DNA of 64,000 nt from Bifidobacterium aerophilum (GTDB taxonomy: Bacteria; Actinomycetota; Actinomycetes; Actinomycetales; Bifidobacteriaceae). Shown piece after piece: positions 26,671-36,033 of the stretch; position 1 is the stretch's first letter; every line of letters starts with the position of its first letter. The notes beneath the pieces were generated by a model. The model was not told the origin of the DNA, ran no database searches, and was given only the letters and a program-made list of their open reading frames with translations. The DNA lies in NCBI RefSeq assembly GCF_010667685.1, contig NZ_WHZW01000013.1, positions 39,608 through 103,607 of the forward strand, given 5' to 3'. The position numbers and the translations under genes were made by a program.

Positions 26671-27918
26671 CGCCTCACGCGACGCGCTCGGCGCCGCCAC
26701 GGCAGCCAAAGCCCTCGGCGCGTGGAAGCCCTGCTTCTCGAACTCGTCGGCGATGGCCTGGGCGACCTCGTGGCTGCGACCCTTGTCGACGAGCGCGATG
26801 ATCGAACCGCCGAAGCCGCCGCCGGTCATACGCGCGCCGTAGGCGCCGTTCTTGCGGGCGACGGCCACGGCCACGTCGAGCTCGGGCACGGTGACCTCGT
26901 AATCGGCGGCAAGCGAATCGTGCGAAGCGTTGAACAGGCGGCCCGCGGCCTCGATGTCGCCCTTGGCGAAGGCGTGCACGAAGGAGCGCACGCGTTCGAT
27001 CTCGGTGACGACGTGGCGCACGCGCTTCTTCATCGTCTCGTCCGGCAACGCGTCAAGCGTCTCCTTGAGCGCCTGGAACGGGTCGTCGGCCTTGGCGATG
27101 CCGTCGGCGGTGACGCGCAGGTTGGCGACGCCGAGGATCTTCGCGGCCTGCTCGCAGGTGGCGCGACGCTGGGCGTACTGGCCGTCGTTGAGCTGGTGCG
27201 GGGCCTGCGTGTCGACCACGAGCAGCTCGAGGCCGTACTTGTCGAGGTCGAACTCCTGCTGGGAGACGTTCTCGAGCGGGGTGAGCTCCGGACGGCAGTC
27301 GAGCAGCAGCGCATGGCCCGCGGTACAGCGCATGGACGCGTTCTGGTCGAGGCCGCCGGTGGACGCGCCGGCCATCTCGTTCTCGGACTTGATCGCGGCG
27401 TTGATGAGCGTCACGCGACCCGCGTCGGAGGAGCCGTAGCCGAGGCCGTACACGTCGTCCAAAGCGAGCGCGGTCGAGCAGGTCATCGCGGCGGACGAGC
27501 TCAGGCCCGAACCGAGCGGCACGCAGGAGACGAACGCGGCGTCGAAGCCCTGCACCTTGTCGAAACCGGCCTCGCGCAACGCCCACGCCACGCCGGTCGG
27601 ATAGGCGGCCCAGCCGTCCACGCCGCGGGCCTTAAGGCCGTCGAGGTCGGCTTCGGCGACCTTGTCGGGCGCCACGTCGGACACGAGACGCACCTTGGTG
27701 TCGTCGCGCGGGGACAGCGCGATGAACGTGCGGTGCGGCAGCGCGATCGGCAGGCACAGGCCGGCGTTGTAGTCGGTGTGCTCGCCGATCAGGTTGACGC
27801 GTCCCGGAGCGGCCCACACGCCTTCCGGCTTGACGCCGTAGGTCTTGGCGAACAGCGCGGTGGCCTGCTCGACGCCGGCCTCGTGGGAAATCGGTTCGAT
27901 GAATTCAACAGCAGTCAT
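26668..27918 (-). CDS. galK: Galactokinase
   Basis: Phosphorylates galactose at C1 in the Leloir pathway. The 416-residue GHMP kinase has the galactokinase signature GRVNLIGEHTDYNAG (residues 40-54), the ATP loop PLGSGLSSSAA and the C-terminal RMTGGGFGGSIIAL. Start ATG has GGAAAG upstream. Follows galT by 43 bases in the deoR-galT-galK operon. The last about 14 residues (AVAAPSASREA) are encoded by DNA that matches the downstream tandem repeat, so the C-terminal tail is probably repeat-derived. Confidence 0.96.
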   Translation of the reverse strand: MTAVEFIEPISHEAGVEQATALFAKTYGVKPEGVWAAPGRVNLIGEHTDYNAGLCLPIALPHRTFIALSPRDDTKVRLVSDVAPDKVAEADLDGLKARGVDGWAAYPTGVAWALREAGFDKVQGFDAAFVSCVPLGSGLSSSAAMTCSTALALDDVYGLGYGSSDAGRVTLINAAIKSENEMAGASTGGLDQNASMRCTAGHALLLDCRPELTPLENVSQQEFDLDKYGLELLVVDTQAPHQLNDGQYAQRRATCEQAAKILGVANLRVTADGIAKADDPFQALKETLDALPDETMKKRVRHVVTEIERVRSFVHAFAKGDIEAAGRLFNASHDSLAADYEVTVPELDVAVAVARKNGAYGARMTGGGFGGSIIALVDKGRSHEVAQAIADEFEKQGFHAPRALAAVAAPSASREA

Positions 27919-27961
27919 TGGTGTTTCTTTCCTTGCTTGCGATCTGCGTGGACGATCTCGG

Positions 27962-29221
27962 TCAGTCGGCGATGTCCACGTCGCCCAGCTCGTGGAAACG
28001 CTTGGCGATGAGCTCCGGCGTGGTGTCGGAAACCCATGCGGCCATGCCGGATTCGGAGCCGGCGAGGTACTTGATCTTGTTGGCGGCGCGGCGGAACGAG
28101 AAGAACTGCAGGTTCAGACGGTAGTTCTCGCGGCGCGGGTCGCGCACCGGGGCCTGATGCCAGGCGGCGATGTACGGCAGGTCCATGCCCTTGCCGTCGC
28201 CCTTGTCGAAGAACGCGTTGCCGCGCTTGAGCAGATGCGAGTACATCGAGGCGAGGTCCCAGCGCTCCTGATCGTCGAGCTGGTCGAGCGTGAGCACGTC
28301 GCGCACCGGGGCGACATGCACCTCAAGGGGCCAGCGGGCCGCGGCCGGCACGTAGGCGACCCACGAATGGTTGCGCATGACGATGCGCTCGCCGGCTTCG
28401 ATTTCGGCGTTCATGATGTCCTTGAGCAGGTTGCCGCCGGTCTTGTCGTGGTAGGCCTCGGTGTGCTGGAGCTCCTTTTCCATCTTCGGCGCGATGAACG
28501 GGTAGCAGTAGACCTGGCCGTGCGGGTGGGCGAGCGAGACGCCGATCTCCTGGCCATGGTTCTCGAACGGGAAGATCTGCTCGATGCCCTCCATCTTGGA
28601 GATCTCGGCGGTGCGGAACGCCCACGCCTCGACCACGGTGCGCAGACGGGTCACCGGCAGGTCGGCCGGCAGGCCGTTCTCGTTCGGGTCGAAGCAGATG
28701 ACCTCGCAGCGGCCGGCGGCGGGCTTCTGCTCCCACAGCGGATTGCCGTTCACGAACTTCACGGAATCGTCTTCGCCGGGCACGCGCACCATCGACGGGA
28801 AGCGGTTCTCGAACACGACGACGTTGTAATCGGTGTCCGGCACTTCGCCGTCCTGGTACGGGTCGCCGGGCTTGCGCGCGGCCAGCGGGTTGCCCTTGGC
28901 GGTGGCGCCGGGGCCTGCGGTGATCGGGCGGTTCATGCGCGCGGTCGCCATCGGGATCCAGTCGCCGGTCAGCGGGTCGCGGCGCATCTGCGGCGCGGCG
29001 TACGGCACTTCGTTGCCGTCGGCGTCGAGGTGCGGCGCGAAACGGTAGTCGAGCGGACGCGGATCCTTGAGTTCGCGCGTCTTCTTGCCGGACACGTACT
29101 CCGGATCGTCGTCCAGGTAGAAGAAGTCACGGCCGTCGGCCAGCGTGGTCGGCGTGATGCGGATGTGCTCCTTCGCGTATGCACCCGGTTCGTAGTTGGC
29201 AAAATCTGCCATGTGAATCAC
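27962..29221 (-). CDS. galT: Galactose-1-phosphate uridylyltransferase
   Basis: Exchanges UDP between UDP-glucose and galactose-1-phosphate. The 419-residue HIT-superfamily protein carries the active-site motif LAHPHGQVYCYPF and an upstream NGNPLWEQKPAAGRCEV-type region with a metal-binding Cys. Either GTG 29221 or ATG 29212 may start it; GGAGG at 29229-29233 is 7 bases from the GTG, which also overlaps the deoR stop by 4 bases, so coupling favours 29221. Confidence 0.94.
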   Translation of the reverse strand: MIHMADFANYEPGAYAKEHIRITPTTLADGRDFFYLDDDPEYVSGKKTRELKDPRPLDYRFAPHLDADGNEVPYAAPQMRRDPLTGDWIPMATARMNRPITAGPGATAKGNPLAARKPGDPYQDGEVPDTDYNVVVFENRFPSMVRVPGEDDSVKFVNGNPLWEQKPAAGRCEVICFDPNENGLPADLPVTRLRTVVEAWAFRTAEISKMEGIEQIFPFENHGQEIGVSLAHPHGQVYCYPFIAPKMEKELQHTEAYHDKTGGNLLKDIMNAEIEAGERIVMRNHSWVAYVPAAARWPLEVHVAPVRDVLTLDQLDDQERWDLASMYSHLLKRGNAFFDKGDGKGMDLPYIAAWHQAPVRDPRRENYRLNLQFFSFRRAANKIKYLAGSESGMAAWVSDTTPELIAKRFHELGDVDIAD

Positions 29222-30021
29222 TCACTTTCCTCCGTTTGCTCGCTCTGGTGGGCCAGCACGAGCTCCTTTACCAATTCCTTGGTCTTGCTCGCCGAGTCGG
29301 GGTCGAGCCCGTCGTCGGTGATCACCGTATCCACCTGGTCGAAGCGTGCGAACAGCGACAGCGAGGTGCAGCTCCATTTGGTGTGATCGGTAAGAATGAT
29401 GGTGCGATCGGCGATGTCCATCATCGCCATATCGGTGGCGGCCTCCAGCGAGTTGGGCATGAGGAAGCCACGAGGCAGCGACACGGAATGCGTGCCCAGG
29501 AACACGGTGTTGACGCGCAGGGACGCGACGACCTTGTCCGCGATCGGGCCGACGAGCGAGTTGGACCGGGTGATGACGCCGCCGGTGACGATGACTTCGA
29601 CGTCCTTCGATTCGAGGGCCTGCACGAGTTCGGCCACGGGGATCGAGTTGGTGAGGATCGTGATGCCGCTGGACTGCTGGGATTCGAGCAGATGCTGCGC
29701 GAAAACGTACGCCGTGGTGCCGCCGCCGATGGCGATCACGTCGCCGGGGGCCACGTATCTGACGGCCTCCTGCGCGATGGCGTCCTTCAAACCGATGTCC
29801 ATCTGCGACTTCACGGAGAACAGCGGTTCGCTGAGCAACGTACTGGTGGTCACGGCGCCGCCGTGGACGCGCTTGAGCAGTCCCTTGTCGGACAGCTCGG
29901 CGATGTCGCGGCGGATGGTCATGGCGGAAACGCCGAGTTCCTTGCTCAGCGCGGTGATGCGCACCGCACCGCGGGTGCGCAGCCTGCTCAGTATCAGATG
30001 TTGACGTTGTGACGAAATCAT
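29218..30021 (-). CDS. DeoR/GlpR family transcriptional regulator
   Basis: A 267-residue repressor-type protein. The N-terminal helix-turn-helix spans about residues 5-56 (ISSQRQHLILSRLRTRGAV, ELGVSAMTIRRDIAEL), followed by a sugar-phosphate-binding domain with VAIGGGTTAYVF. It heads the galT-galK operon and probably controls it in response to a phosphorylated sugar. The ATG at 30021 has GATAAT 6 bases upstream and no ribosome binding site, so the mRNA is likely leaderless. Confidence 0.9.
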   Translation of the reverse strand: MISSQRQHLILSRLRTRGAVRITALSKELGVSAMTIRRDIAELSDKGLLKRVHGGAVTTSTLLSEPLFSVKSQMDIGLKDAIAQEAVRYVAPGDVIAIGGGTTAYVFAQHLLESQQSSGITILTNSIPVAELVQALESKDVEVIVTGGVITRSNSLVGPIADKVVASLRVNTVFLGTHSVSLPRGFLMPNSLEAATDMAMMDIADRTIILTDHTKWSCTSLSLFARFDQVDTVITDDGLDPDSASKTKELVKELVLAHQSEQTEESE

Positions 30022-30027
30022 TCGAAC

Positions 30028-30033
30028 ATTATC
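30028..30033 (-). promoter_or_regulatory. Candidate -10 box of the deoR-galT-galK operon
   Basis: GATAAT on the minus strand, followed by 6 bases and the deoR ATG. Fits leaderless transcription; operator sites for the regulator may lie in 30034-30178, where I see no clear palindrome. Confidence 0.5.
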
Positions 30034-30178
30034 GCACACATAAGCTCACAAACCAAACCGAAATGAGCGTTTCGCACCACAACACGCCGAGAAATACACA
30101 AATCACTCATCCGAACCGCACAAAACCTCACGCGCGGCGCGACTCCGATTCTCCCCCGCCGGTGCCACAATGGGACGC

Positions 30179-31327
30179 ATGACCTATGTATCTGATAGCT
30201 TCTGGCACGACGCCGTGAACAAAGCCACCTGCGACCTCTTCACCTTCGGCTACAAGCACATCATCAAGCCGTATTTCGTGTTCAACCACACGCCCGACGT
30301 GGCGCACGACCAGATGATCGAGTTCTGCCGCGTCACCAAGAACATCCCGCCGCTCATGTGGCTGCTTCGCGAGATGCTCGACTACACCGACCCCATCCTC
30401 GAAACGAACGTGATGGGCGTGGACTTCGCCAACCCGTTCGGCCTGTCCGCCGGCCTCGACAAGAACTGCGACATGCCGGTGCTGCTCGACAACGCCGGCT
30501 TCGGCTTCGAGACGGTCGGCTCGACCACGGCCCGCCCGTGCAAGGGCAATCCGAAGCCTTGGTTCCACCGTCTGCCCGAATACGATTCGATGATGGTGCA
30601 CGTGGGGCTCGCGAACATCGGCTCCGACAAGGTGATCGAACGCGCGGAAAAGGCGTGGACGAAGGCGAAGGACATGCAGGTCTCCGTGTCGATCGCACGC
30701 ACGAACGACGCCCTGTGCGGCGATCTGGACGAAGGCATCGAGGATTACTGCGCGTCGATGCGCCGCACGGCCGGACGCACCGCAATGGTCGAGGTGAACG
30801 TGTCCTGCCCGAACACGCACGCCGGCGAGCCGTTCACCGAAACGCCGGAGGCATTGGACCGTCTGTTCGCCGCGCTCGACAGGATCGACCGCCCCCAGCC
30901 GACGCTCGTCAAGATGCCGCTCAACAAGAGCTGGGAGGAGTTCCGCGCACTGCTCGACGTGCTCGCCGAGCATAACGTCCAGGGCGTGAGCTTCGCGAAC
31001 CTGCAGAAGGACCGCACCGGCATGGAGATTCCGCGCGACTGGGAAGGCGGCCTGTCCGGCGGCCCGACGTATCGCGCGAGCAATGCGCTGGTCCGTCAGG
31101 TGTACCGCGAATACGGCGACCGGTTCGCGATCGCCGGCATCGGCGGCGTGTTCACTCCCGAACAGGCATATGAGAAGATCCGCTGCGGAGCGAGCCTCGT
31201 GATGTTCATCTCCGCACTCATGTACCGCGGACCGCAGCAGATCACCGTGTTGAAGCGCGGACTGGCCGAACTGCTGCGCCGAGACGGCTACGGCAGCGTC
31301 GCCGAAGCCGTCGGCGCCGACGCGTGA
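30179..31327 (+). CDS. pyrD: Dihydroorotate dehydrogenase, class 2 type
   Basis: Oxidises dihydroorotate to orotate in pyrimidine synthesis. The 382-residue FMN barrel protein has an N-terminal helical extension (about 1-60) like membrane-linked quinone-dependent enzymes, the FMN segments NPFGLSAGLDKNCDMP and VEVNVSCPNTHAGEPF (catalytic Ser/Asn region), and IAGIGGVFTPEQAYEKI near the end. I prefer the ATG at 30179 (GGGA 4 bases upstream) to the one at 30170, but the choice is weak. Divergent from deoR, so it is a single gene closed by a strong terminator. Confidence 0.9.
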   Translation: MTYVSDSFWHDAVNKATCDLFTFGYKHIIKPYFVFNHTPDVAHDQMIEFCRVTKNIPPLMWLLREMLDYTDPILETNVMGVDFANPFGLSAGLDKNCDMPVLLDNAGFGFETVGSTTARPCKGNPKPWFHRLPEYDSMMVHVGLANIGSDKVIERAEKAWTKAKDMQVSVSIARTNDALCGDLDEGIEDYCASMRRTAGRTAMVEVNVSCPNTHAGEPFTETPEALDRLFAALDRIDRPQPTLVKMPLNKSWEEFRALLDVLAEHNVQGVSFANLQKDRTGMEIPRDWEGGLSGGPTYRASNALVRQVYREYGDRFAIAGIGGVFTPEQAYEKIRCGASLVMFISALMYRGPQQITVLKRGLAELLRRDGYGSVAEAVGADA

Positions 31328-31339
31328 CAACATCATCTT

Positions 31340-31385
31340 GGCTCCCCTTGTCAGGGGAGCCGGCAGCGAAGCCGACCGATGGGTA
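31340..31385 (+). repeat. Double-hairpin intergenic repeat element, copy A
   Basis: Contains GGCTCCCC-TTGTCA-GGGGAGCC, then GGCAGCGAAGCCGACCGATG. The layout (CCCCT hairpin, AGC, second small hairpin, then a TGAGGGGG-like end) is shared with 36803-36848. Short repeats of this kind are common between bifidobacterial genes. Confidence 0.5.
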
Positions 31386-31443
31386 GTCGAAAGGTTATCC
31401 GCATTGATATGCGCGACCCTTTGACTACCCATCGGTCTTTTTT
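31375..31443 (+). terminator. Rho-independent terminator of pyrD
   Basis: ACCGATGGGTAGTC (31375-31388) pairs with GACTACCCATCGGT (31423-31436), extended by AAAGG/CCTTT with one bulged base, and is followed by TCTTTTTT-like T-rich sequence to 31443. Long stem plus T tract on the plus strand. Confidence 0.85.
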
Positions 31444-31453
31444 GGGCGTTCGC

Positions 31454-32587
31454 TCAGTACGCGCCGCGCACGTATTGCGGCTGATACGGCGCATCCGCCA
31501 CCGGCACGCCGAGCTTGGAGGCCGCACGCAACGGCCAATACGGATCGCGCAGCGCCGCGCGTCCGATCTCGACCGCATCCGCCTCGCCCTTGGCGACGAT
31601 CTTCGCGGCCTGCTTCGGCTTGGTGATCAGGCCCACCGCCGTGACCGGCAATCCGGCGCGGTCGCGCACCTGCGTGGAGAACGGCACCTGATAGTTCGGC
31701 TTGACCGGAATCGTCACGTTCGGCACGATGCCGCCCGTCGACACGTCCATAAGATCGACGCCGTGAGCCTTCAGCGTCTTCGCGACCTCGACGGTCTGGT
31801 CGAGATCCCAGCCGCCGGCGGCCCAATCGGTCGCGGAGATACGCACCAGCAGCGGCATGTCATCGGGAATCACCGAACGGATCGCATCGGCCACTTCGAC
31901 CAGCAGACGCATGCGCCCCGCCAGCGGACCGCCGTATTCGTCGTCACGCTCGTTGATCAGCGGGTCAAGGAACTGCGAGATCAGATATCCGTGGGCGGCA
32001 TGGATCTCGATCGCCTGGAATCCCGCCGTGACCGCACGCGCCGCCGCATCGCGGAACTGCGAGACGATGCCATGGATCTCGTCCACGGTCAGCGCGCGCG
32101 GCATCGCGTAATGACCATAGGCGATCGGGCTCGGCGCCACGGTCTGCCAGCCGCCGTCCTCCACGGGCACGCTGTCGCCGGAATAGCCCACGCCGAAGCA
32201 ACCGGTCGAACCCTTGCGACCCGCGTGGTTGAGCTGCACGGCCATCACGGCGCCCGTCTCTTTCACGCCGTCGACGATCCAGCGCCAGGCTTCGACCTGA
32301 TCGTCGTTCCACAGGCCCACGTCGCATGGCGAGATGCGGCCTTCCGGCGACACGGCCGTCGCCTCGGCGATGATCATGCCGAATCCGCCCATGCCGCGCG
32401 AAACGTAATGCTGGTAATGGAACGGCGTCGGTTTGCCGTCGCGCGCCACCGCCGAATACGTGTCCATCGGAGGCATCCAGATGCGGTTGCGTACGGTCAG
32501 GCCGCGCAACGGCATCGGCGAGAACAGGCTCGCCTCGCGCTTGGTCTTCTTGGCTTTCTTGTCGGACTTGTCATCCTTGTCGCTCAT
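31454..32587 (-). CDS. NADH:flavin oxidoreductase, old yellow enzyme family
   Basis: A 377-residue FMN barrel oxidoreductase of the YqjM/NamA type that reduces activated C=C bonds; physiological substrate unknown. Visible motifs are VRNRIWMPPMDTYSA near the N terminus, VQLNHAGRKG, the substrate-binding His region EIHAAHGYLISQFLDP and the C-terminal FMN phosphate loop EIGRAALRDPYWPLRAA. A Lys-rich leader of about 20 residues (MSDKDDKSDKKAKKTKREAS) precedes the domain. AAAGGA lies upstream of the ATG. Confidence 0.9.
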   Translation of the reverse strand: MSDKDDKSDKKAKKTKREASLFSPMPLRGLTVRNRIWMPPMDTYSAVARDGKPTPFHYQHYVSRGMGGFGMIIAEATAVSPEGRISPCDVGLWNDDQVEAWRWIVDGVKETGAVMAVQLNHAGRKGSTGCFGVGYSGDSVPVEDGGWQTVAPSPIAYGHYAMPRALTVDEIHGIVSQFRDAAARAVTAGFQAIEIHAAHGYLISQFLDPLINERDDEYGGPLAGRMRLLVEVADAIRSVIPDDMPLLVRISATDWAAGGWDLDQTVEVAKTLKAHGVDLMDVSTGGIVPNVTIPVKPNYQVPFSTQVRDRAGLPVTAVGLITKPKQAAKIVAKGEADAVEIGRAALRDPYWPLRAASKLGVPVADAPYQPQYVRGAY

Positions 32588-32629
32588 AAGAGCCGTCCTT
32601 TCGCGTGCTGTCCTCGCCCATTGTACGAC

Positions 32630-32656
32630 GAACGCCCGTCGCGGGGACGGGCGTTC
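32630..32656 (-). terminator. Hairpin after the penicillin-binding protein gene
   Basis: A perfect 11-bp stem (GAACGCCCGTC at 32630-32640 with its complement at 32646-32656) lies downstream of the PBP gene and upstream of the OYE gene on the minus strand. No T tract. Confidence 0.5.
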
Positions 32657-32722
32657 ATGTGGACTACGAGACCGGTCGGACGGCTACGTAGACGGCTGCC
32701 GGAGCATTGCCGCCGGCGACCG

Positions 32723-35038
32723 TCACTGACCGCTGGTCGTGTTGTCGTCGTTCTCGTCGCCGGTCGTGCCTTGCGTGGTCGTGCCGGTCGAGTTGGAGTT
32801 CGTGTTGCCTGACGACAGTCGTCCGGTGCTGCCGGACGACGTGACGCCCTGGATCGAGGTGACGCCGCCGGTGCTGGTCGTGTACTTGCTCGCCGCGTTG
32901 CCGTAATCCTTGCCGACGTCGGTTCCCATGCCCTTCTTGTCGGCATAGGCGTCCATGAACGCCTTCCATGCCGGGGCCGCGATCGTGCCGCCATCCCAGT
33001 AGCTGCGGTAGACGCCGTTGATGGCGACGTTGGCGACCTGGTTCTGGTACGGGGCCTGCACGTCGCCCATGAGCACGAACGTGGCGATCTCGTTCGGGAT
33101 GAAACCGCCGGTGGCCATGTAGGTCGTTTCGTTCGTACCGGTCTTGGCGAAGGTCTTGCGGCCGCTGGGCAGCTTGGCGAACTGGCCGGCGCCGTCCGCG
33201 CGGATCGTACCTTGGTTGAGCACGTAGGCGACGGTCTGCGCGATGTCCTTGTCTATGGCCTGATGGCAGTTGGCCTTCGGCACCGCGATCTCCTCGCCGG
33301 TCTTGCGCGTGACCTTCTTCAGCGCGATCGGCGTGCATTCGACGCCGTCCGCGCCGAGCGTGGCGTACATGTTGGCCATGGTCAGCGGGGAGACATTGAC
33401 CGTACCGATCATCATGGACGGGCTGTAGACGGTCTCGTTCTTGTCGATCGTCTCGCCGGTGGCGGCGTCATGGTAGCCGACTGCGGTGAACGCGTCGGCC
33501 ACGCGGCACAGGCCGATGACCGCGCCCATCGAGGCCTGCGTGGTGTTGTGCGAGCGGACCAGACCGTTGAGCGGGCTTTCGGGGTTCACGTTGCCGCCGT
33601 CCGCGTTGGTCACCTTCCACGATTCGGTGGTGCCGTAGTACATCGTCGACTTGCCGTTGTAGTTGTCGCACGCGAACTCGTTGGTCGTGTACGCGGTGCT
33701 GGTCTGCAGGTTCTCGTTGACCGACCGTCCCGCCTGCAGCCAGGCGACCATGTTGAACGGCTTGATCGACGAGCCGACCGGGAAGCCGGAACCGCCGCCG
33801 TCGACCTGGTCGACCATGTAGTTCATCGAGGTCTTGGTCTGGTCGTCGCCGGTATCGCCCACGGCGTAATAGCGGTTCGTACCGAACCCGAGTACCTCGC
33901 CTGTGCCGGGCTTGACCGAGGCCATCATGATCTCGAATCCGGTCGGATCGGTCGGCGGGATCGTGTTGCGGGCGGTTTCCATGAGCAGCTTGTTCGCGTC
34001 GACGTCCAGCGTGGTGACGATCGACAGGCCGCCTTCCTTGAGCAGCTGCTCACGCGCGGCCTGGGTCTTGCCGAACTCCTCGGAGTTGAGGATCTTGTGG
34101 GTCACGTAATCGCAGAAGAACGCGTAGTCGCCGGCGTTCACGCAGCCGGAGGTCATCGGGTGAATGCTCAGCGTGTCGGCGATCGGGGTGTTGCGCGCGG
34201 TCTCGTATTCGCTCTTGTCCTTGATGAACCCCTGTTCCCACATGAGGTCGAGCACGATGTTGCGCTGCTTCTGCGCCTCCTTCTGGTTCGCCTCGATCGA
34301 CGGGTCGTAGTTCTGCGGGTTCTTCGTGATGGCCGCGATCGTGGCCGACTGCACGAGGTTCAAGTCCTTGGCGGAGACGCCGAAATAATACTGCGCGGCG
34401 GTTTCCACGCCGTACAGGCGGTTCGCGCCGAACTGCGCGATGTTGAGGTAGCCCTGCAGGATCTCCAGCTTGGAGTACTTCTTCTCCATCTGCACGGCGA
34501 TGAGCATCTCGCGGATCTTGCGCGCGTACGTGTCCTCTGAGGCATGGTACTGGGCGATCGGATCATTGTCGCGTTCGGCGGTGGTGATGAGCACGTTCTT
34601 GACGTACTGCTGGGTCAGCGAGGAACCACCCTGGTTGGTGTCCTTGAGATAGTTCGAGACGAACGCGCGCAGGACGCCCTGCACGTCGACGCCGGAATGC
34701 TCGAAGAATCGGCGGTCCTCACGCGCGACCACGGCCTGGCGCATGGTCAGGGACACGTCCTTGATGGGCACGACGATGCGGTTGTCCTCATAGAACTCGG
34801 CGATCTGCGTGGTGCCGTCCTGCGCGTAGATCTTGGACTTCTGCGGCAGGCTGGTCACGTCGAAGTCGATGCCCTCGACCTGCAGCGAAGGCACGATGGC
34901 CTGCGCCACGCGATTGGCGGCGAACACGCCGGGCATGAGCAGCACGCTGGACACCACGCCGCCTGCGACGCACAGCGACAGATAGGCCAGCACCAGCGAT
35001 ACCACACGGGATACTGTCAGAGGATTCTTCTTGGGCAT
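32723..35038 (-). CDS. Class A penicillin-binding protein (transglycosylase/transpeptidase)
   Basis: A 771-residue bifunctional peptidoglycan synthase. One N-terminal membrane anchor (about 14-40) precedes the GT51 glycosyltransferase domain with catalytic Glu in AREDRRFFEHSGVD (E107) and GGSSLTQQYVKN. The transpeptidase domain has the SxxK motif in GSSIKP, a SHN triad and KTGTNE. The C-terminal about 60 residues are a Ser/Thr/Gly-rich tail (GTTTQGTTGDENDDNTTSGQ). ATG 35038 is favoured over 35047 because TAGAAT sits 7 bases in front of it (leaderless). Normal size for Ponₐ/PonA-type enzymes. Confidence 0.93.
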   Translation of the reverse strand: MPKKNPLTVSRVVSLVLAYLSLCVAGGVVSSVLLMPGVFAANRVAQAIVPSLQVEGIDFDVTSLPQKSKIYAQDGTTQIAEFYEDNRIVVPIKDVSLTMRQAVVAREDRRFFEHSGVDVQGVLRAFVSNYLKDTNQGGSSLTQQYVKNVLITTAERDNDPIAQYHASEDTYARKIREMLIAVQMEKKYSKLEILQGYLNIAQFGANRLYGVETAAQYYFGVSAKDLNLVQSATIAAITKNPQNYDPSIEANQKEAQKQRNIVLDLMWEQGFIKDKSEYETARNTPIADTLSIHPMTSGCVNAGDYAFFCDYVTHKILNSEEFGKTQAAREQLLKEGGLSIVTTLDVDANKLLMETARNTIPPTDPTGFEIMMASVKPGTGEVLGFGTNRYYAVGDTGDDQTKTSMNYMVDQVDGGGSGFPVGSSIKPFNMVAWLQAGRSVNENLQTSTAYTTNEFACDNYNGKSTMYYGTTESWKVTNADGGNVNPESPLNGLVRSHNTTQASMGAVIGLCRVADAFTAVGYHDAATGETIDKNETVYSPSMMIGTVNVSPLTMANMYATLGADGVECTPIALKKVTRKTGEEIAVPKANCHQAIDKDIAQTVAYVLNQGTIRADGAGQFAKLPSGRKTFAKTGTNETTYMATGGFIPNEIATFVLMGDVQAPYQNQVANVAINGVYRSYWDGGTIAAPAWKAFMDAYADKKGMGTDVGKDYGNAASKYTTSTGGVTSIQGVTSSGSTGRLSSGNTNSNSTGTTTQGTTGDENDDNTTSGQ

Positions 35039-35045
35039 GGTGCTC

Positions 35046-35051
35046 ATTCTA
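35046..35051 (-). promoter_or_regulatory. Candidate -10 box of the penicillin-binding protein gene
   Basis: TAGAAT on the minus strand, 7 bases upstream of the ATG at 35038; the alternative ATG at 35047 lies within it, which argues for the downstream start. Confidence 0.45.
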
Positions 35052-35204
35052 AAGGGGCGGGTATACCGGGACCCGTCGCCGCCTCACCGGCCAACGGATT
35101 TGTTACAAAACCCGCAACACCATGGCGATTGCTGGATATCCGCTGGAACCGGCCCCGCGCATCCGGTCCGCCCGTCGGCCCCGAACGTGTCCGCCCGTCG
35201 GGAC

Positions 35205-35924
35205 TCAACGCCTGGAACGGCGGATCAGCATGCCCGGCTGGTAGATGATGACCGAACGCCCCTTGCGCGCGATCCACCCGCGGTTCGAGAAATCGGTGAG
35301 CGCCTTGTTCACGGTCTCGCGCGACGAGCCGACCAGTTGGGCCATCTCCTCCTGCGTGAGGTCGTGCGGCACGAGCAGGCCTTCCTCGACCGGTTCGCCG
35401 AACCGGCTGCCGAGATTGACCAACGTCTTGGCGAGGCGCGCGGGCACGTCCATGAACACGAGGTCGCTGATGCGCTCGTTGTTCTCGCGCATGCGCCGGG
35501 CCATCACCTGCAGCATGTTCACGGCGACGCGCGGGTATTTGCCGAGCCAGTCGAACAGGGCGTCATGTTCCAGCCAGACCACGCGCGTGCCGCTGGTCAT
35601 CGCGACTGCCGACGCGGTGCGCGGGCCGCCGTCCGGATCGAATACGGGGATCTCCCCGAGTATCTCGCCGCGCGCATGGATCGACAGCAGCTGCACGCGG
35701 TCGTCGGACGACGTGCGGATCAGTTTGACCTTGCCGGATTCCAGCAGGTACATGCGATGATCGGTGTCGCCTTCGCGGAAGATGCATTCGCCCTTGTCGT
35801 AGTGCGCCTCCATCAGATACGGCAGCAGTTCCTCGGCCTGCTCCGGCGACACCTGGGCGAACAGCGCGGTATGCAGCAGGGTGTTGCCCTGATCGGGTAT
35901 CTCGTTGGGCCTGTTCGCGCTCAT
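35205..35924 (-). CDS. Crp/Fnr family transcriptional regulator
   Basis: A 239-residue regulator. The cyclic-nucleotide-binding domain (about residues 18-135) holds GECIFREGDTDHRMYLLESG and GEILGEIPVF; a long dimer helix follows, then a winged helix with DLTQEEMAQLVGSSRETVNKAL. It resembles actinobacterial GlxR/Crp. The phosphate-binding region departs from the cAMP consensus (GPRTASAVA), so ligand is uncertain. The ATG at 35924 has GGAAGG upstream. Confidence 0.9.
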   Translation of the reverse strand: MSANRPNEIPDQGNTLLHTALFAQVSPEQAEELLPYLMEAHYDKGECIFREGDTDHRMYLLESGKVKLIRTSSDDRVQLLSIHARGEILGEIPVFDPDGGPRTASAVAMTSGTRVVWLEHDALFDWLGKYPRVAVNMLQVMARRMRENNERISDLVFMDVPARLAKTLVNLGSRFGEPVEEGLLVPHDLTQEEMAQLVGSSRETVNKALTDFSNRGWIARKGRSVIIYQPGMLIRRSRR

Positions 35925-36033
35925 CGCACCTTCCTTGCCATCCGCCGTTGCCATCCCTGCCGTCCGCCGGCGGACCGCACCGTCCGACGCATGTCGGCCC
36001 CGGCGCCGGTCGTTCCCGACGTGTCACGACTGT

